In this document: positions 14,501-25,436 of the stretch, piece by piece
How positions within the stretch are numbered: the stretch's first letter is position 1
How the letters are laid out: the number at the start of each line of letters is the position of its first letter
Origin: Anastrepha obliqua
Taxonomy: Eukaryota; Arthropoda; Insecta; Diptera; Tephritidae
Direction of reading: 5' to 3'
DNA length: 64,000 bases
Assembly (NCBI RefSeq): GCF_027943255.1
Contig: NC_072893.1
Coordinates: 372,001 to 436,000 of the forward strand
The notes under the pieces: generated by a model
What the model was told of the DNA's origin: nothing
What the model saw: only the letters and a program-made list of their open reading frames with translations
Databases searched by the model: none
Made by a program: the position numbers and the translations under genes

Positions 14501-15832
14501 GCAATAGTAAATTTATTAGAAAAACAAATTGACGAGGTAAGTACATATCTCTAATAGACGAAGGATTGATGTGGGCAGATTTTAAATACAAATCCTGTCA
14601 AGGCATCAAACCAATTATGTCAAAAAGCCCTTCCTAACCAATTGATACCTGTTTAATAATAAAGATAACGAGGTTCGCGGCCAAAATTAACAATAACGTG
14701 CCAAACAATCAAAAGTTACTTGTTGTGAACGCAAACTAAATTCAGAGATTAAAAAACGCACATATAAGTATATATGTATGTATATGCAAATATACATATC
14801 TGGGGTCACAATCAATAACCGCCTAATTCGAAAATCACACTTCCTAGAAAAAGTACTTTATATATAATATCTGTAAATTATAGAAATACCATTGTGTTAA
14901 GCCAATGTGCTGTTATGAATAACTTTTTAAAGAAATATATTAAGAAGACGCGATTTCACTTAAACGTAGACCTTTGTTGGTAGAAAACGGTAACATATTT
15001 AATCCAGATCTTTCTTTAATCAACTTAGGTGGTTATTGTTTGTGCCACAGATATTTTGCTTACCACAAGTGTCACTCTCGCTGTCGTCAATAGTACTGGC
15101 TTGATCGCCACTAATACTGCCCCCACTAAAGCCATTTGCCCCTGTGGTCTTTCCATTATCATTTTGCATACTAAAATCATGTGATCTAATTTGAGTGGCA
15201 CGTGGCGGTGATCGCGAACGGTCATCCTGGTATATTCCGCAATCAATAGCTCCTTCACACTCCTTGTCGGTGGCAGCTTCACCGCTTAGGTTATTATGGG
15301 GTTGATGCATTTGATGTAAAGTTGCGTATCGTGTCGGTTGGGTCACATTTATGTTATTTGTCATACCGCCAATGACGGCAGGTGCGTGAAGGTGGGACCT
15401 AAAAGCACGTGTTGCTAATGATGTTTGTTGTTGACCCTGACTATCCTTCGGTCTCAATGCATTGTCTTTATGTGATAGATGTTGTTGATGCGATGTTAAA
15501 CCTGTGAAATACGACTGCTGCTGTTTAATCCAATGTTGATTCTGCTGTTGTAAATAGTGCTGAATAGTACTATGCGAACCACCATTTTTGTTTATATTCT
15601 TGGAGCTTTGAATGCTGCTATTTATTAGTTTCGCTGCAGACTCGGTATTGGCTTCAGTTCGGAAGACAGCCGCCGCAGCTGCTGCGCTACCGGCTAAAAT
15701 GTCTGTTATCATAAAACGGGACCGCGATGATTGTTGTAGCGAGAGCGAATCGCACTGCATTTTATTGGTACTTGGTAGAGGTATAGGAGTTGGCGTTGAT
15801 GTAGTGGACATTTCGGGTGGCATTGTTGTCAT
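5514..15832 (-). CDS. BarH: BarH-class homeobox transcription factor (three coding exons)
   Basis: Nuclear sequence-specific DNA-binding regulator of the Bar family, which in Drosophila patterns sensory organs, eye and leg. Coding exons (minus strand) are 15832-15064, 9735-9516 and 6066-5514. Splice sites are GT-AG, phases match, and the sum is 1542 nt, giving 513 aa and a stop at 5516-5514. An FMITDIL motif at residues 40-46 is the FIL-type repressor motif of Bar proteins, followed by polyalanine and Gln/Ser-rich stretches. The homeodomain spans about residues 278-337 and carries Bar hallmarks T47 and Y49 in helix 3 (KTWYQNRR), with the last intron splitting the codon after NRR. Directly after it come the conserved [21 protein letters not shown] residues, and the tail is acidic. 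Fly genomes carry two paralogues (B-H1 and B-H2), and I cannot tell which this is. The start ATG at 15832 opens the frame, and upstream untranslated exons are possible. Confidence 0.93.
6067..7389. other. BarH intron 2, 5' to the mariner remnant
   Basis: AT-rich intronic DNA adjoining the acceptor of the last coding exon (polypyrimidine tract and CAG at 6069-6067 on the minus strand). No exon-like frame or known repeat was recognised. Confidence 0.6.
7390..7740 (+). pseudogene. Mariner-family (DD34D) transposase remnant in BarH intron 2
   Basis: The frame at 7463-7690 ends with [15 protein letters not shown], the catalytic-D3 region of mariner transposases, followed by [14 protein letters not shown] and LPLK, matching the mariner C-terminus. 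Most of the transposase, including the first two catalytic aspartates, is absent, so it is an internally deleted dead copy. The 5' limit is approximate and no terminal repeats were confirmed. Confidence 0.72.
7741..8329. other. BarH intron 2, between mariner and LINE remnants
   Basis: AT-rich DNA with a poly(A)-like run near 7840-7880. Nothing coding was recognised; the 107-codon minus frame at 7835-8158 has no recognisable domain. Confidence 0.5.
8330..8510 (-). pseudogene. Non-LTR retrotransposon reverse transcriptase fragment
   Basis: The minus strand translates to a [42 protein letters not shown] string, interrupted by one stop. SGVxQGSxLGPxLF is the palm motif of LINE reverse transcriptases (CR1/Jockey-like). 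It is a short inactive piece inside BarH intron 2. Confidence 0.75.
8511..9157. other. BarH intron 2, unannotated part
   Basis: AT-rich sequence with no recognisable coding or repeat content. Confidence 0.5.
9158..9210 (+). repeat. Short SINE 3' body fragment
   Basis: AACATCAAGACGCAAACCAT, followed by an eroded GGAGGAGGAGCTCGGCCAAACACC counterpart, aligns with the SINE body just before its tail. The fragment is about 50 bp. Confidence 0.5.
9211..9515. other. BarH intron 2, donor-proximal segment
   Basis: AT-rich intronic sequence ending at the GTATGT donor (9515-9510 on the minus strand) just after the homeodomain exon. Nothing else was recognised. Confidence 0.55.
9736..11831. other. BarH intron 1, homeodomain-proximal part
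   Basis: AT-rich intronic DNA. A 157-codon plus-strand frame at 10549-11022 is hydrophobic and lacks any recognised domain; I treat it as chance. No repeat family was identified here. Confidence 0.5.
11832..11990 (-). repeat. SINE copy, head subfamily B, 3'-truncated
   Basis: Reading the minus strand from 11990: GCGGCTTCTGTAGCCGTTGG (tRNA-like A-box region), an actively diverged anticodon part, CCGGGTCGG, then CATGAAACACCAATTGATAG, then the start of the SINE body down to CTCCTCATAAAAATA. The GGCATGAAACACC wording links it to the subfamily of the copy at 57107. The rest of the body is missing. Confidence 0.72.
11991..13423. other. BarH intron 1, central part
   Basis: AT-rich intronic sequence with short chance frames only. 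Confidence 0.5.
13424..13747 (+). mobile_element. tRNA-derived SINE with 10-bp target duplication, in BarH intron 1
   Basis: The head starts near 13437 (GCGGCCGCCATAGCC, diverged A-box, GGTGCGTGACTACCATTCGG). The B-box region is changed to GGGTCGAAGCTCC followed by ATGCATGCAACACT (subfamily B). The full body runs to GGAGGAGCTTGGTCAAGCGC. The flanks AATTAAATAT at 13424-13433 and 13738-13747 form a 10-bp direct repeat. It lies antisense to BarH. Confidence 0.82.
13748..15063. other. BarH intron 1, exon-1-proximal part
   Basis: AT-rich intronic sequence next to the GTAAGC donor at 15063. A 74-codon minus frame at 13827-14051 has no recognised domain. Confidence 0.5.
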
Positions 15833-18800
15833 TGATTATTCGATTGCACAGAAATTATTTTCCGGATAACTTGGAAATTTATTACTTGAAATTTTATAAC
15901 TGTTTTCTCCACTCCTCATACACGTACATACATGTTATGTGTATATTTGCTTTTAAATATATATATATATATTTATTAAAACCTGTTTAAATCAAACATT
16001 TATTCATACAATTCGATTATTTTTACTAGCGTGCAATGTTTATTTGTAATACCGTCGCTTGTGGCTTTTTATCAAAAACATGGAAGGAATTGTAATTTAC
16101 CATTGAAAAACACTAACCACTCATCGCCAATACAAAACCGAAACTAAACCCTGAATCAATTGATGTTGTACACCTCAGCCAAAAACCCGAAACTCGCGCT
16201 CACAGATACACACCATCGCAAACAACAGGCCTAGAGCAGCTCCGCCAGTGCCGCTTTGTTCACCTCTCAAACGCTATCTTTCACCTGCCGTTGTCTCGTT
16301 TACACTAAGGCGCGGAGCACTTTGCCACCACCTTAAGGGGTATGTTTACATTTTTGTGGACTCTCATAGTTAAATTTGTACAAACATGCAACTTAGCTAA
16401 TGTGTTAACGGAATGTGCGTCCCATTAGAATCCTGAATAAGTTATATTCTCCGTTTGCAAATACGGTTTGTAAAGCACAATATGTGCTTCCACAGTTATT
16501 GGTCGTAATTGTTTCCGATTGACATTCATTAGTCAATGGAGCAAATACCACTACATGAACACAAACTGTGCTGACATGGTGGAGAAAACGTAAAATTATT
16601 GCTACTGTTAAATCCCAAGCTACATAGAATACAATGTGTGACTTTTCTGAGGGGAACGCATGGTGAATTTCGTATGCATATGTAAATGTGTAGTTGCTTC
16701 TTAGGAAACTTTTTTATGTTATATTGTTATTTTTGGGGGTGGTTCGTTCACATGGAGTCTGCTATAAAGTTGATCATATATAGAATAAGTATTTAGAAGA
16801 AATCTTCACAAGTGGACTGATTTGTGATCTAGCTTAATAAAGGCCAATACATATGTATACAAATATATCTCTAGATTAGGTACTGACGAAAGGTTTGGTT
16901 GTGGAGGGCTAAGGAAGATTTCTAGTTGATAGAATAAAGAACTCGACCCCGCGCGGCAAAGAAGAACAAAGACGTTGGTGCTGATGAATTGTACACATCA
17001 ACTTTCCTATACAATACATGCATACATATATTCCTTGCAACGAAGCAATAAGTGTATTTCAAAACTAACCGAATCCGACTAGAACAATATTTTCTTACTC
17101 ATGATCCTGATATGAAGCGTGCATTAAAATTTGAACTAAACCTTTCTCCTGTGTAGCTAGACATCAAGACGATGAATAGTTGCGAAATCGAGTTTCATTC
17201 CTGATTTCATTTTGGACTTTCATATGTTGTGAATAAATATGTATGTACATATGTACATATGTATTTATGAATTAACATTCAAGGAACGTATATACCGAGT
17301 AAAAAAAAGAATTGGGTATATTTTCTTTCCCCCTCCAAAAGTTTTTGGTATAACTAAATTTTATTAAAATTTGACATGTATGTACGTATGTGTATGCATA
17401 TCTACAATTTTTCATGTACGAAAATTACTTTCATAGTTTTAGTTTGATACAAAATTGCTGTATAGATGTAGTGCTCGTGTGCTATAATTAGTGTTCTACT
17501 TTTCCTATAATTGCCATGAATTCACCACACATTAACATTCGTTGAGTAAGTATTATGTTTAAGTAAACATACAACCATATTTATAGCTACGCAGTGGAAC
17601 AAAGATATTTTTGAATACACATGCACAGATTGCAATGCACACAACCTTATACAATATCATAATTGAAATTGCCCAATTTCATTTGGCATCTTAATTACTT
17701 CAACTTCCAATTGCTTTGTACTGCTGTGATAAAATATAACTCCGCCCTGAAAGGAACTGGTTTTACAGCATCATGAAAGACTTGGCTCCAAAAAGAGCCC
17801 ACTCGAGCCTTATTTATTGCTGTACTGTTCCCACAGCATGATACGCATGCCCAAATCAGTGATATAAGTGATATATTCGCAGGGTAGAAAACTGTAGGGG
17901 TTGGCTACGACGAAAAGGGGAGGGAAAAGTGCTGCTTCCTGCGATGCTCGTGGTCTCTGTTATTTTTCAGCTATTATCACTTTTTGTATAGCATTTTACC
18001 AGTAAATTGGCAGCAGTTAAGAGGTGCTCCCTTTACAAAAATGGCACTTCATTTAGTTTGAACACTCATAGCTGTAAGCATGGATATGTACTTACATATA
18101 CATATGTACGTGTACATATTTTTTTATTGCATGTGTGGATGTGCCTGGGTTGATACATATGTACTTGTTCTTATTTAATTATTTTTTAGTGCATATGGAT
18201 ACAATTTCTACATACGTAACTATATGGTGTACATGCTGTGGGTATTGAATAGGAAAATCCATCTCCACAGTTAATAGTATAAATTGACAGTATCTGCAAA
18301 AATATAATAATACGTGTATATGAGTAGATTTACAACATTTTGTTCTTCGCTCACTTTCGGCCACTATTGAATTTTTCAAACTGCGAGCTCAGATATAACC
18401 TACAACTTGTAAATTTTCGTTGGAATACTTACTTGCCCATCATTTTAAAATTTCTACTGATTAATACAATAACAACAATTGTCTGGCATAGACTATCTTT
18501 GTAAATATGTGCCCATAATTTTAAAAGTGGTCTAAGTCACTACTTAAAAAATATTTGAATTTGTTTATTAGTCATTTGATATCTATCACCTTAACAACTA
18601 AAAAAATATGTTCACTAAAATTTTTACGTTATTGGCGAAAATGAAGCCGAAGAAAATGTCTTCAACATTATACGAGAGTCGTTTATTGCTAATTATGGAA
18701 ATAGTTCAAGTAAAAAAAAATAAAAAATAGCTAATTAGTTACTATATGTATCAATCTGCCAACTCTGATAAAGAACGAAGGGACACTAGATTGTGTCAGC

Positions 18801-19129
18801 TGTTTTGTTCTTATGCGGTTTTAATTAGTGTCCTTTTGAGGATGATCCTGATCGCATAAGTAATGAAAAAATATTATTTTTCATGTTTATAATGGATTTT
18901 TACCGGATTCCTCTATTGAACTTAGGTAGTCAATAAAGAATTATTTGTATGCCAGTTACTTAGTTGATTTTGAAAATGATCTAAGACATTTTAAGTTAAA
19001 AAAAGTAGTTTTACAACAGTAGATTAGTACAAACCTTCACACCCATAATATATTAAATTTTCATTATTAAAGCTCATAAAAATCTGAAAAAAACCTATAC
19101 CTCAATATAATTGCTCCAAACGCTAACCC
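15833..19129. promoter_or_regulatory. BarH upstream region, likely 5'UTR/promoter and cis-regulatory DNA
   Basis: This 3.3-kb stretch precedes the BarH start codon on the minus strand and has no supported gene or transposon. About 16190-16330 is noticeably less AT-rich than its surroundings and includes a CACCTG E-box near 16281, so a conserved promoter-proximal block is plausible. No TATA box or initiator was assigned. The regulatory role is inferred from position and from the known large cis-regulatory regions of Bar genes. Confidence 0.35.
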
Positions 19130-19871
19130 TTAAGGGGGGAGCCTGCTTTAGAGGCTTCAAAAAATCAATTTTTTTTTGCATAAATGTCTTTCCAAACTAT
19201 TCAAGAATGTGTCATCAAAATATCAGAAGCAAGTTCAAAATATTTTCGCAGTTACAGAAGAAATTGTGAGCAAGCGTGGAGCAGGTACACAAGCGGATTT
19301 TTTATATACAAAAACTTTGACGCGCGATTTCTCGGTTTTTTATTTTTACGATTTTTCCTAATTGGCGGGAAAGATAGGGAAAAAGTTGAACGTCCTATCG
19401 AAACAAGATAACATTGATTGTATTCGGAATTAAATTCTCTTCTAGTTGAACCGAAAAAACCTTAAGAAAGTTTTGAGTAACCCACTTTTTAAACAATCTA
19501 AACTAAATTTGTTTTTCCAAAAAAATGAATTTTTTTTTAATTAGCGAAAAATTTTTGAATTTCTCACTTTTTGTTTAATTTTCTTGGTTTAACTAGAAGC
19601 TATACTATACTAAAATAAAAAAATTTTAGGGTTTTTGGTTTCAGATGAAAATTGCGACTTGCATCTTTCCCGCCGCACGACACATGCACACTCGAGGCGC
19701 CTCGGCAAAATGCTTGCACCAGTCATAATGTGACATATATTTTAACGAAAAAATTTGAGAAGACTGCTGAAATATATAACAATAACAGCTGAAAGTTTCG
19801 TTTCAATCGAATATTTCTTTCCTTCCCAAAAAAATCCACGAAAAAAATCGATTTTTGAAGCCTCTAAAGCA
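19130..19871. mobile_element. MITE-like element with TTAA at its left end
   Basis: The left end reads TTAAGGGGGGAGCCTGC followed by TTTAGAGGCTTCAAAAAATC (about 19145-19165). The right side carries the inverse, GATTTTTGAAGCCTCTAAAG, at about 19850-19869, so the two ends form inverted arms of about 30 bp. The right terminus is broken: the expected GCAGGCTCCCCCCTTAA is replaced by AAAATTAG. No transposase frame lies between them. The TTAA-GGGGG start matches the element at 55848-56566. Confidence 0.6.
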
Positions 19872-21536
19872 AAATTAGTTAGTTAGTTCAAGTTAAAATT
19901 CAAGTCTAAATTTGAGCGGAACCGGAATTACGAATCTTTTCATTGAAAAATATTTTTGTTGAGATACTTAAGGATATTGTTATCTGGGTCATTTCTGATT
20001 AATTCGTAATGTAGTAACAATAATGTCCACACCTAACCGTGTTCGAGATATTAGATTTTAAATATCAATAAATCATCAATAAACACATCATTAAAAAAGA
20101 ATTTGGTTGGGAAACCATTCTGCAAATTATTTTAAAAATTAGTATGCCTTTTAGCTATCCGATTTTTAACATGTTTAATCATAGTAAGCTCGGCTTATAT
20201 TATTTCAAGCCTATCAGATAATGATAGCATTTTATGAGCACGGTTTTGCCATTTTATAATCTAAATTGATGTTTTCGCGCCACAAACCTGCATACATATA
20301 TATATCTCAATGGTGTTTGGCGTTGCATTAACCCATTTGCCAGTAGCAACTTCAGATTTATATGGGCATATTCTAAAATTAAAAACAAAAATTTCATACA
20401 AACGCACCGAGGCTTCCTGTCACATGCCAGACTCTGGTTCAGTTTATGCGGGTCCATGGTTAACAGCACTTCATAAGTCCAACGTGGTGAGCAAGCACTT
20501 CAGCTGGATAACATACATTCATACATACATATATTGTTTCTGGCCCAGAGTAAACAATCAATGTAGATAAAGGAAAACTTAAACTTGACCACTAAAGTCC
20601 TGCTCCGGAGCAATGCATTTTGTATGCATAGTAGGTATTTATTATGAATTAAATTTTTCTTTTTCTTGAGTGACACTAGCACCTTGCCACACTGGAATTT
20701 TTCGAGGAGGGAAATTTTTATGAAATATTTTGGATTTATCAAAAGAATAAAATCTGTGTACCAAAATGGCTAGTTGGCACGATCCATAAACAAATTTTAA
20801 AATTTTTTTTGAGCTGCTTAGAGGTTCTTTTGAAGAATATCGTTGTACAGAGATGAAGAAATAGAATAAACCCATATTTAATACATTTTTAATAAAAAGT
20901 TTCAGATGTTAATAAACAATGATTTTTTACTAGGTAATTTTATTTAAAAAAAATTAACAAATTTACATGGCTTCAGGTTGTAATTCCTTTAATGTTTGCT
21001 GACATTTAAACGTTTACCTTTTACCTTATTCTACAAATGGTTCTACCCAAAGAAACCGTTTTGCAACTTTATTTGTCCAATTTTACTCTGGTATAGACTA
21101 GCAAATTTAGCATGTAACTTGAAGCAGAAATACATAAATAGCCATTCATATTGGTAAAATGTAAATTAGTTTCCCCTAAACATTTCAAAAACTCTAAATC
21201 TGGTAGAGAAGCAGCTCGGCCAAACACCTCCAAAATTGATTAACTTTCTGTGACGATTTCATAACATAAATTTTAAATATTTAATTCTTAAAATATTAAA
21301 AAGTAATGATTTTTGTCGAACAAAAAGTTATAAAATTAGTATAGGTAAATCAACTAAAATCAGTTAAAGCAAAGTTAACTCGTAGAGAAATTTGTTACAC
21401 GCTTTAAAACTGAATCATAATTGTGTACGCGCCAATTATGTAATACACACTATACACGCAATTGGTATCATAACGGGACTTTCGAAAAACAGTTGCTATA
21501 AAATTAAGACTAAATAGATCGAAAAATTTAAGTGTG
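19872..21536. other. AT-rich intergenic DNA
   Basis: No gene was recognised. A CTCGGCCAAACACC string near 21215 and GTGTACGCGCCAATTAT near 21422 match adjacent parts of the SINE 3' end, separated here by about 190 bp of unrelated sequence, so they are probably a split SINE tail. Confidence 0.45.
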
Positions 21537-21823
21537 AATTGAATTATTTAAAACAATTCAGAAAACTAAAATCAGTGAACCCGCACAGTTTAGCTGGTGT
21601 TTCCCTATTTCATTTATAGATACTATTAATTAAGTATAATAAAGAAACGAAATGAATTGAGTGAATATAGTAGAGAATTTGTCCTTCTGTTTAGCGATTG
21701 TTTTTATATAATAATTAAAAATCATTCCATAAATGGTCAAGAAAAACGATAAAATTGAATTATTTAAAACAATTCAGAAAACTAAAATCAGTGAACCCGC
21801 ACAGTTTAGCTGGTGTTTCCCTA
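21537..21823 (+). repeat. 71-bp perfect direct repeat, two copies 216 bp apart
   Basis: Positions 21537-21607 and 21753-21823 are the same 71 bases (beginning AATTGAATTATTTAAAACAA and ending GGTGTTTCCCTA). The 145 bp between them carry no recognised gene. The right copy directly abuts the left end of a degraded mariner. Confidence 0.8.
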
Positions 21824-21827
21824 AACT

Positions 21828-22850
21828 AAAGTCCCGGAAACCTCCTGTCATTAATTAAGTATGAGAATGGTCGCTCAGGAATATTGGTCTTCACTTTTAA
21901 ATCTTATAGAAAATGCAGCATCCGATTTATGATAGATAAAAACGGTTATTGTGCCAGAAAGAGATAGGGACATCCTTGGGTATTAGTGGAACCAGCATGC
22001 ATTCAATATTGTATGCACATCTGGCCGTCAAGAAAATTTGGCAATTGGCCAAAAAGAAATTCAGCCGTGGTGGGTCAAAGCACGTCTTTTACGTCGCAAC
22101 AGATGACGAATCTTGGATGTATGCATATGAGCCGGAAACCAAACGGCAATTGACAGTCTCGGTGTTCCAAGACGAGCCTAATCCAACAAAAGTGGTTCGC
22201 GGAAAAGCTGGTCATGTCGCAGCTGTACTTCTAAAGAAACTTAAATCAATTCTGGCAAACAAATGGTTTTGTACCACTCAGAATTGGCTACCATTTGTTT
22301 GCTTTCCTTTCGCAGAATTAAGGATCGTCTCACACAAGAGAGCTTTTGAGCATTCATCCACCTGATGGGAGAAAACACTGTTCAAGCGAAGCAAGTGCTT
22401 GAAAAGTGTTATTGAGACTCCGCTGCACCAGAAACAACAATAAAACGATGGTTTGCTAACTTCAAACGTGGTCGTAAAGACACCGATGATGCACAACGTC
22501 CAGATGCGGCGGTACCACCAAAAAACAACACAATAATCTACAAAATCGAAAAGTAAAGTTGGGTGAGTTGCTGACATCGTAAGGATATCAAAAGAACGTG
22601 TTGTCTTTATATTGCATAAGCATTTGACTATGAGAAAGCTCTGTTCAAAGTCGGTGCCGCGTTTACTCACTGTTTTCTTTTATCCAGACAACGCACGGTG
22701 CCACAAGTCAATCAAAACAATGGCAAAACTACATGAATAGAACTTCGAATTGCTCCCATATCCACCGTATTCGCTAAATTTGGCAAAAGCTAATTTTGAA
22801 CAAAAAAAAAGCGTTTTTTGTTAGGCCCGGGACTTTTCAGCCCATGTGTT
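21828..22850 (+). pseudogene. Two degraded mariner elements, one nested in or fused to the other
   Basis: The first transposase piece (21949 to about 22260) reads EIGTSLGISGTSMHSIL, then VATDDESWMYAYEPETK (first catalytic D) and VSVFQDEPNPTKVVR, all mariner motifs. It stops at about 22260. From about 22360 a second, different mariner begins again at its N-terminus (TIKRWFANFKRGRKDTDDA in another frame), continues with ERVVFILHKHLTMRKLCSKSVPRLL and ends at DNARCHKSIKTMAKLHE and PPYSPNLAKANF, with several frame breaks. AAAGTCCCGG near 21829 and CCGGGACTTTTCAGCCCA near 22827 look like outer terminal repeats. Both copies are dead. Confidence 0.72.
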
Positions 22851-23165
22851 ATATGACGGTTTTCCACAATTTCTTCCAAGATTTTCATGGGCCTGCTCAG
22901 CGAAGGGTCAACCGGAACTTAGTATATGTTTAGCGGCAATTTTTATTTAGCATCAATATTTTTAAAACGAAACCTAACAACTACTGTTTCCAAAATAATG
23001 GATGAGGATGTGGATGGTAATGAAGATATGAACTCAAATATCACGAGCACATTTCAACAAAAACATTAAGTTTTCAACGCCTAATATATTATATAAGTAA
23101 TATAATATTTAGCTTTGGCCGTCTTCTACTTAAGGGCATATAACTCGCTTTGTGGGAGCCAAAAA
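22851..23165. other. Intergenic DNA between mariner debris and the inverted-repeat element
   Basis: AT-rich sequence with no recognisable content. Confidence 0.5.
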
Positions 23166-23578
23166 AATCGCCCATTGCTCTGTGAAAATCATATTCTAGG
23201 GATCAAAATAAGAAACTTTGCCGAAGGAACCATACCTCTAAAACGAACTCTGATGTGCCCCAATTTGGGTCGAACTTTTTAGTTTCTTTTCTCATGTAAA
23301 GGCCAAAAATGGTGATATTTTGAAATGATTGTATGGGAAACCCCCCAGGGGAGTTCCAGGGGGTGTACCACTGGCATGGGTGGATCGGCCGTCCAAAGTT
23401 AGTGGGGGTCGGTCATACATTTGGACTCGATTGGAGCACTCTAAATGGGTCAAAGTGGGATTTTTCGCTCGACCCAAATTGGGGGACATCAGAATTCGTT
23501 TTAGAGGTATGGTTCCTTCGGCAAAGCTTCTTATTTTGATCGCTAGAATACGATTTTCACAGAGCAATGAGCGATTTT
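23166..23578. mobile_element. Foldback/MITE-like element with arms of about 100 bp
   Basis: The left arm (about 23171-23275) and right arm (about 23465-23570) are inverted copies. CCATTGCTCTGTGAAAATC, CTTTGCCGAAGGAACC, ATACCTCTAAAACGAA and CCCAATTTGGGTCGA occur on the plus strand at left and on the minus strand at right with a few mismatches. The centre (about 23320-23460) is GC-rich. The open frames across it on both strands result from the palindromic structure and are not genes. No transposase was seen. Confidence 0.72.
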
Positions 23579-24439
23579 TAAATCAAACCGCCCTAATACA
23601 TATACATACATATATGTCCATATATTTTTCGATGCGCTCATAACTCGAAAACTTTATTAGCAGTTAGCCATAAAATATATAAATTTATTTATATATGTGT
23701 GTGTTTTAAACACACATACATGTATAGGCAAATTCCATTTCTAGGTGGGGAACTGATGCAAATTACAATTTCGGATTTGAAGTTCACCCCACCAGAAGCA
23801 ACCTGTGCGTTTTTCCTTTTACTAATGTAAAGCAATCTTTGACGGTTGCCAATTGGCCTGTGTACTTCGTGTCGCTATTGCATTTGTTGTAAAAGTTTCT
23901 ATGCTGATTTGTTGAATCCAAAATTCGCTTCAGCTTATTTTATATTCATGGGCTGGGATTTACAAATTTACATTCATTTGCAAGCAAAGCTCAAGTGGCG
24001 AACACAGGATGGAAAATATAGAATCCGTTTCCTATAATTAAACTTTGTGATTGTAATTCGTTGTATTTCAAACCGACGTCCGGAAGCAAAAGAAAATTCT
24101 CTAAATAAATATATGCACACATACCTACATATACATTCATATGTATAAAATTATTAAAATTATAACATCCATCATCTTTTATTTAAGTATTTTGGGTCAA
24201 AAGTTTCTTAATAGAGCTAAAAACTTTCAGCTGTTCGTTGTGCTTTCCGACATTTAAGGTAAACATGCAACATTTTAAAATTATAAACAGACAACTGATT
24301 TAAAAAATATGAGAAAACATGTAAGGCAGTGCTTCCGAACTTTATATATCCGCTTACATTTTAGTAAATTTTAATTTGGATCAAACAAACTCGTAGACAA
24401 TGAGAGTTATAGCTTGTAACATCAGACGAACGGCCGGAT
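23579..24439. other. AT-rich intergenic DNA
   Basis: No gene or known repeat was recognised. The short frame 23846-24037 has no domain. Confidence 0.5.
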
Positions 24440-25380
24440 AATTAGTCTTAGGTTAGGCTAGTTTAACCCGGCTGGCATTAAGTCACGCATAGACCTTTTG
24501 GTCCCTAGCGATATCAGATGGGGACTGACCTCGTTGCACAGCTTTGTGCTTGCGGCTAGCCTTTCAATGGCTTCCCTGCTCCGTTGGGCATTTTTAGACT
24601 TAATTTTATATGAGGTTATTGCTACTTGACTGTCCACGAAATATTAATTACGAGTATTGAGTTATTTTCAGTTTTTGTATAGGCTAGCTCCGTCCTTATT
24701 ATTCGAGCTGTCTGTGTAAAAATGAAAAGTTCATTTCTATATCGGACTGAGTATTGCCTTGTAGCACCAATGCATCAGTAAAGCGATAAACTCCAAGTAC
24801 CGCACAGCATTCTTTCGCATGTATGCAGCGCATTACTAGACTTTTTCCCCCTTTCACTGTCCAGTATTACTCCAATTAATCGGCGGCCGCCGTAGCCGAA
24901 TGGGTTGGTGCGTGACTATCATTCGGAATTCACAGAGAGAACGTAGGTTCGAATCTCGGTGAAACACCATAATTAAGAAAAAGTATTTTCTAATAGCGGC
25001 CGCCCCTCGGCAGGCAATGGCAAACCTCCGAATGTATTTCTGCCATGAAAAAGCTCCTCACAAAAAACAAAAAAAAATATTTGCCGTTCGGAGTCGGCTT
25101 GAAACTGTAGGTCCCTTCATTTGTGGAGCAACATCAAGACGCACGCCAAGGTACTTAGTTAGTTGTTGTCTAGCCTTATACATCCTAGTAAAAAGTATTA
25201 TGTTCGTTTTTTCCGCGTTTATTTCTAGATCTGCGCGAGATGTCCATTGATAGACAGTTTTTAGAGTATTTTTAATCACATTACTTATTGTGTCCAGGTA
25301 CTTTCCCGAAACTACTATAGTTATGTCATCTGTATATGCCACAACCTCCATCGAATTTCTTAAGCAGTTAAGCGGCATGC
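24440..25380 (-). pseudogene. Non-LTR retrotransposon (RT, RNase H, 3'UTR) split by a SINE
   Basis: Read on the minus strand from 25380: EVVAYTDDITIVV (RT catalytic box, YADD-type), LEINAEKTNII, then QLTKYLGV. The frame is cut here by the SINE at 24882-25148. On the other side the same protein resumes as GVILDS, then KKSSNALHTCERML (RT thumb). Next comes an eroded RNase H piece with DSQ at about 24635 and an untranslated 3' end containing GGGACCAAAAGGTCT, similar to the 3' end of the LINE at 45330. Stops and frameshifts make it inactive. It resembles the I/R1/Jockey group, and the clade is not settled. Confidence 0.78.
24877..25155 (+). mobile_element. tRNA-derived SINE (subfamily A), 3'-truncated, inserted in a LINE
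   Basis: The head carries GCGGCCGCCGTAGCCGAATG (A-box), GACTATCATTCGGAATTCAC and GGTTCGAATCTC (B-box), then the standard body up to CATCAAGACGC. The last 40 or so bases and the tail are missing. ACTCCAA (24867-24873) before it and ACGCCAA (about 25144-25150) after it may be a 7-bp target duplication with one change. It interrupts the KYLGV-ILD motif of the LINE reverse transcriptase on the opposite strand. Confidence 0.85.
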
Positions 25381-25436
25381 ATGTTTGATAATACTACATA
25401 GTATCGTTCCATTCCGCTCTTAGTGGCAAATTCGCT

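Noticed and set aside
23292..23643. Proline/glycine-containing frames on both strands
   Set aside because: They come from the two arms and core of an inverted-repeat element.
24877..25380. Continuous minus-strand RT protein reading KYLGVRLDV
   Set aside because: The part after KYLGV is antisense SINE; the genuine continuation lies beyond the SINE.
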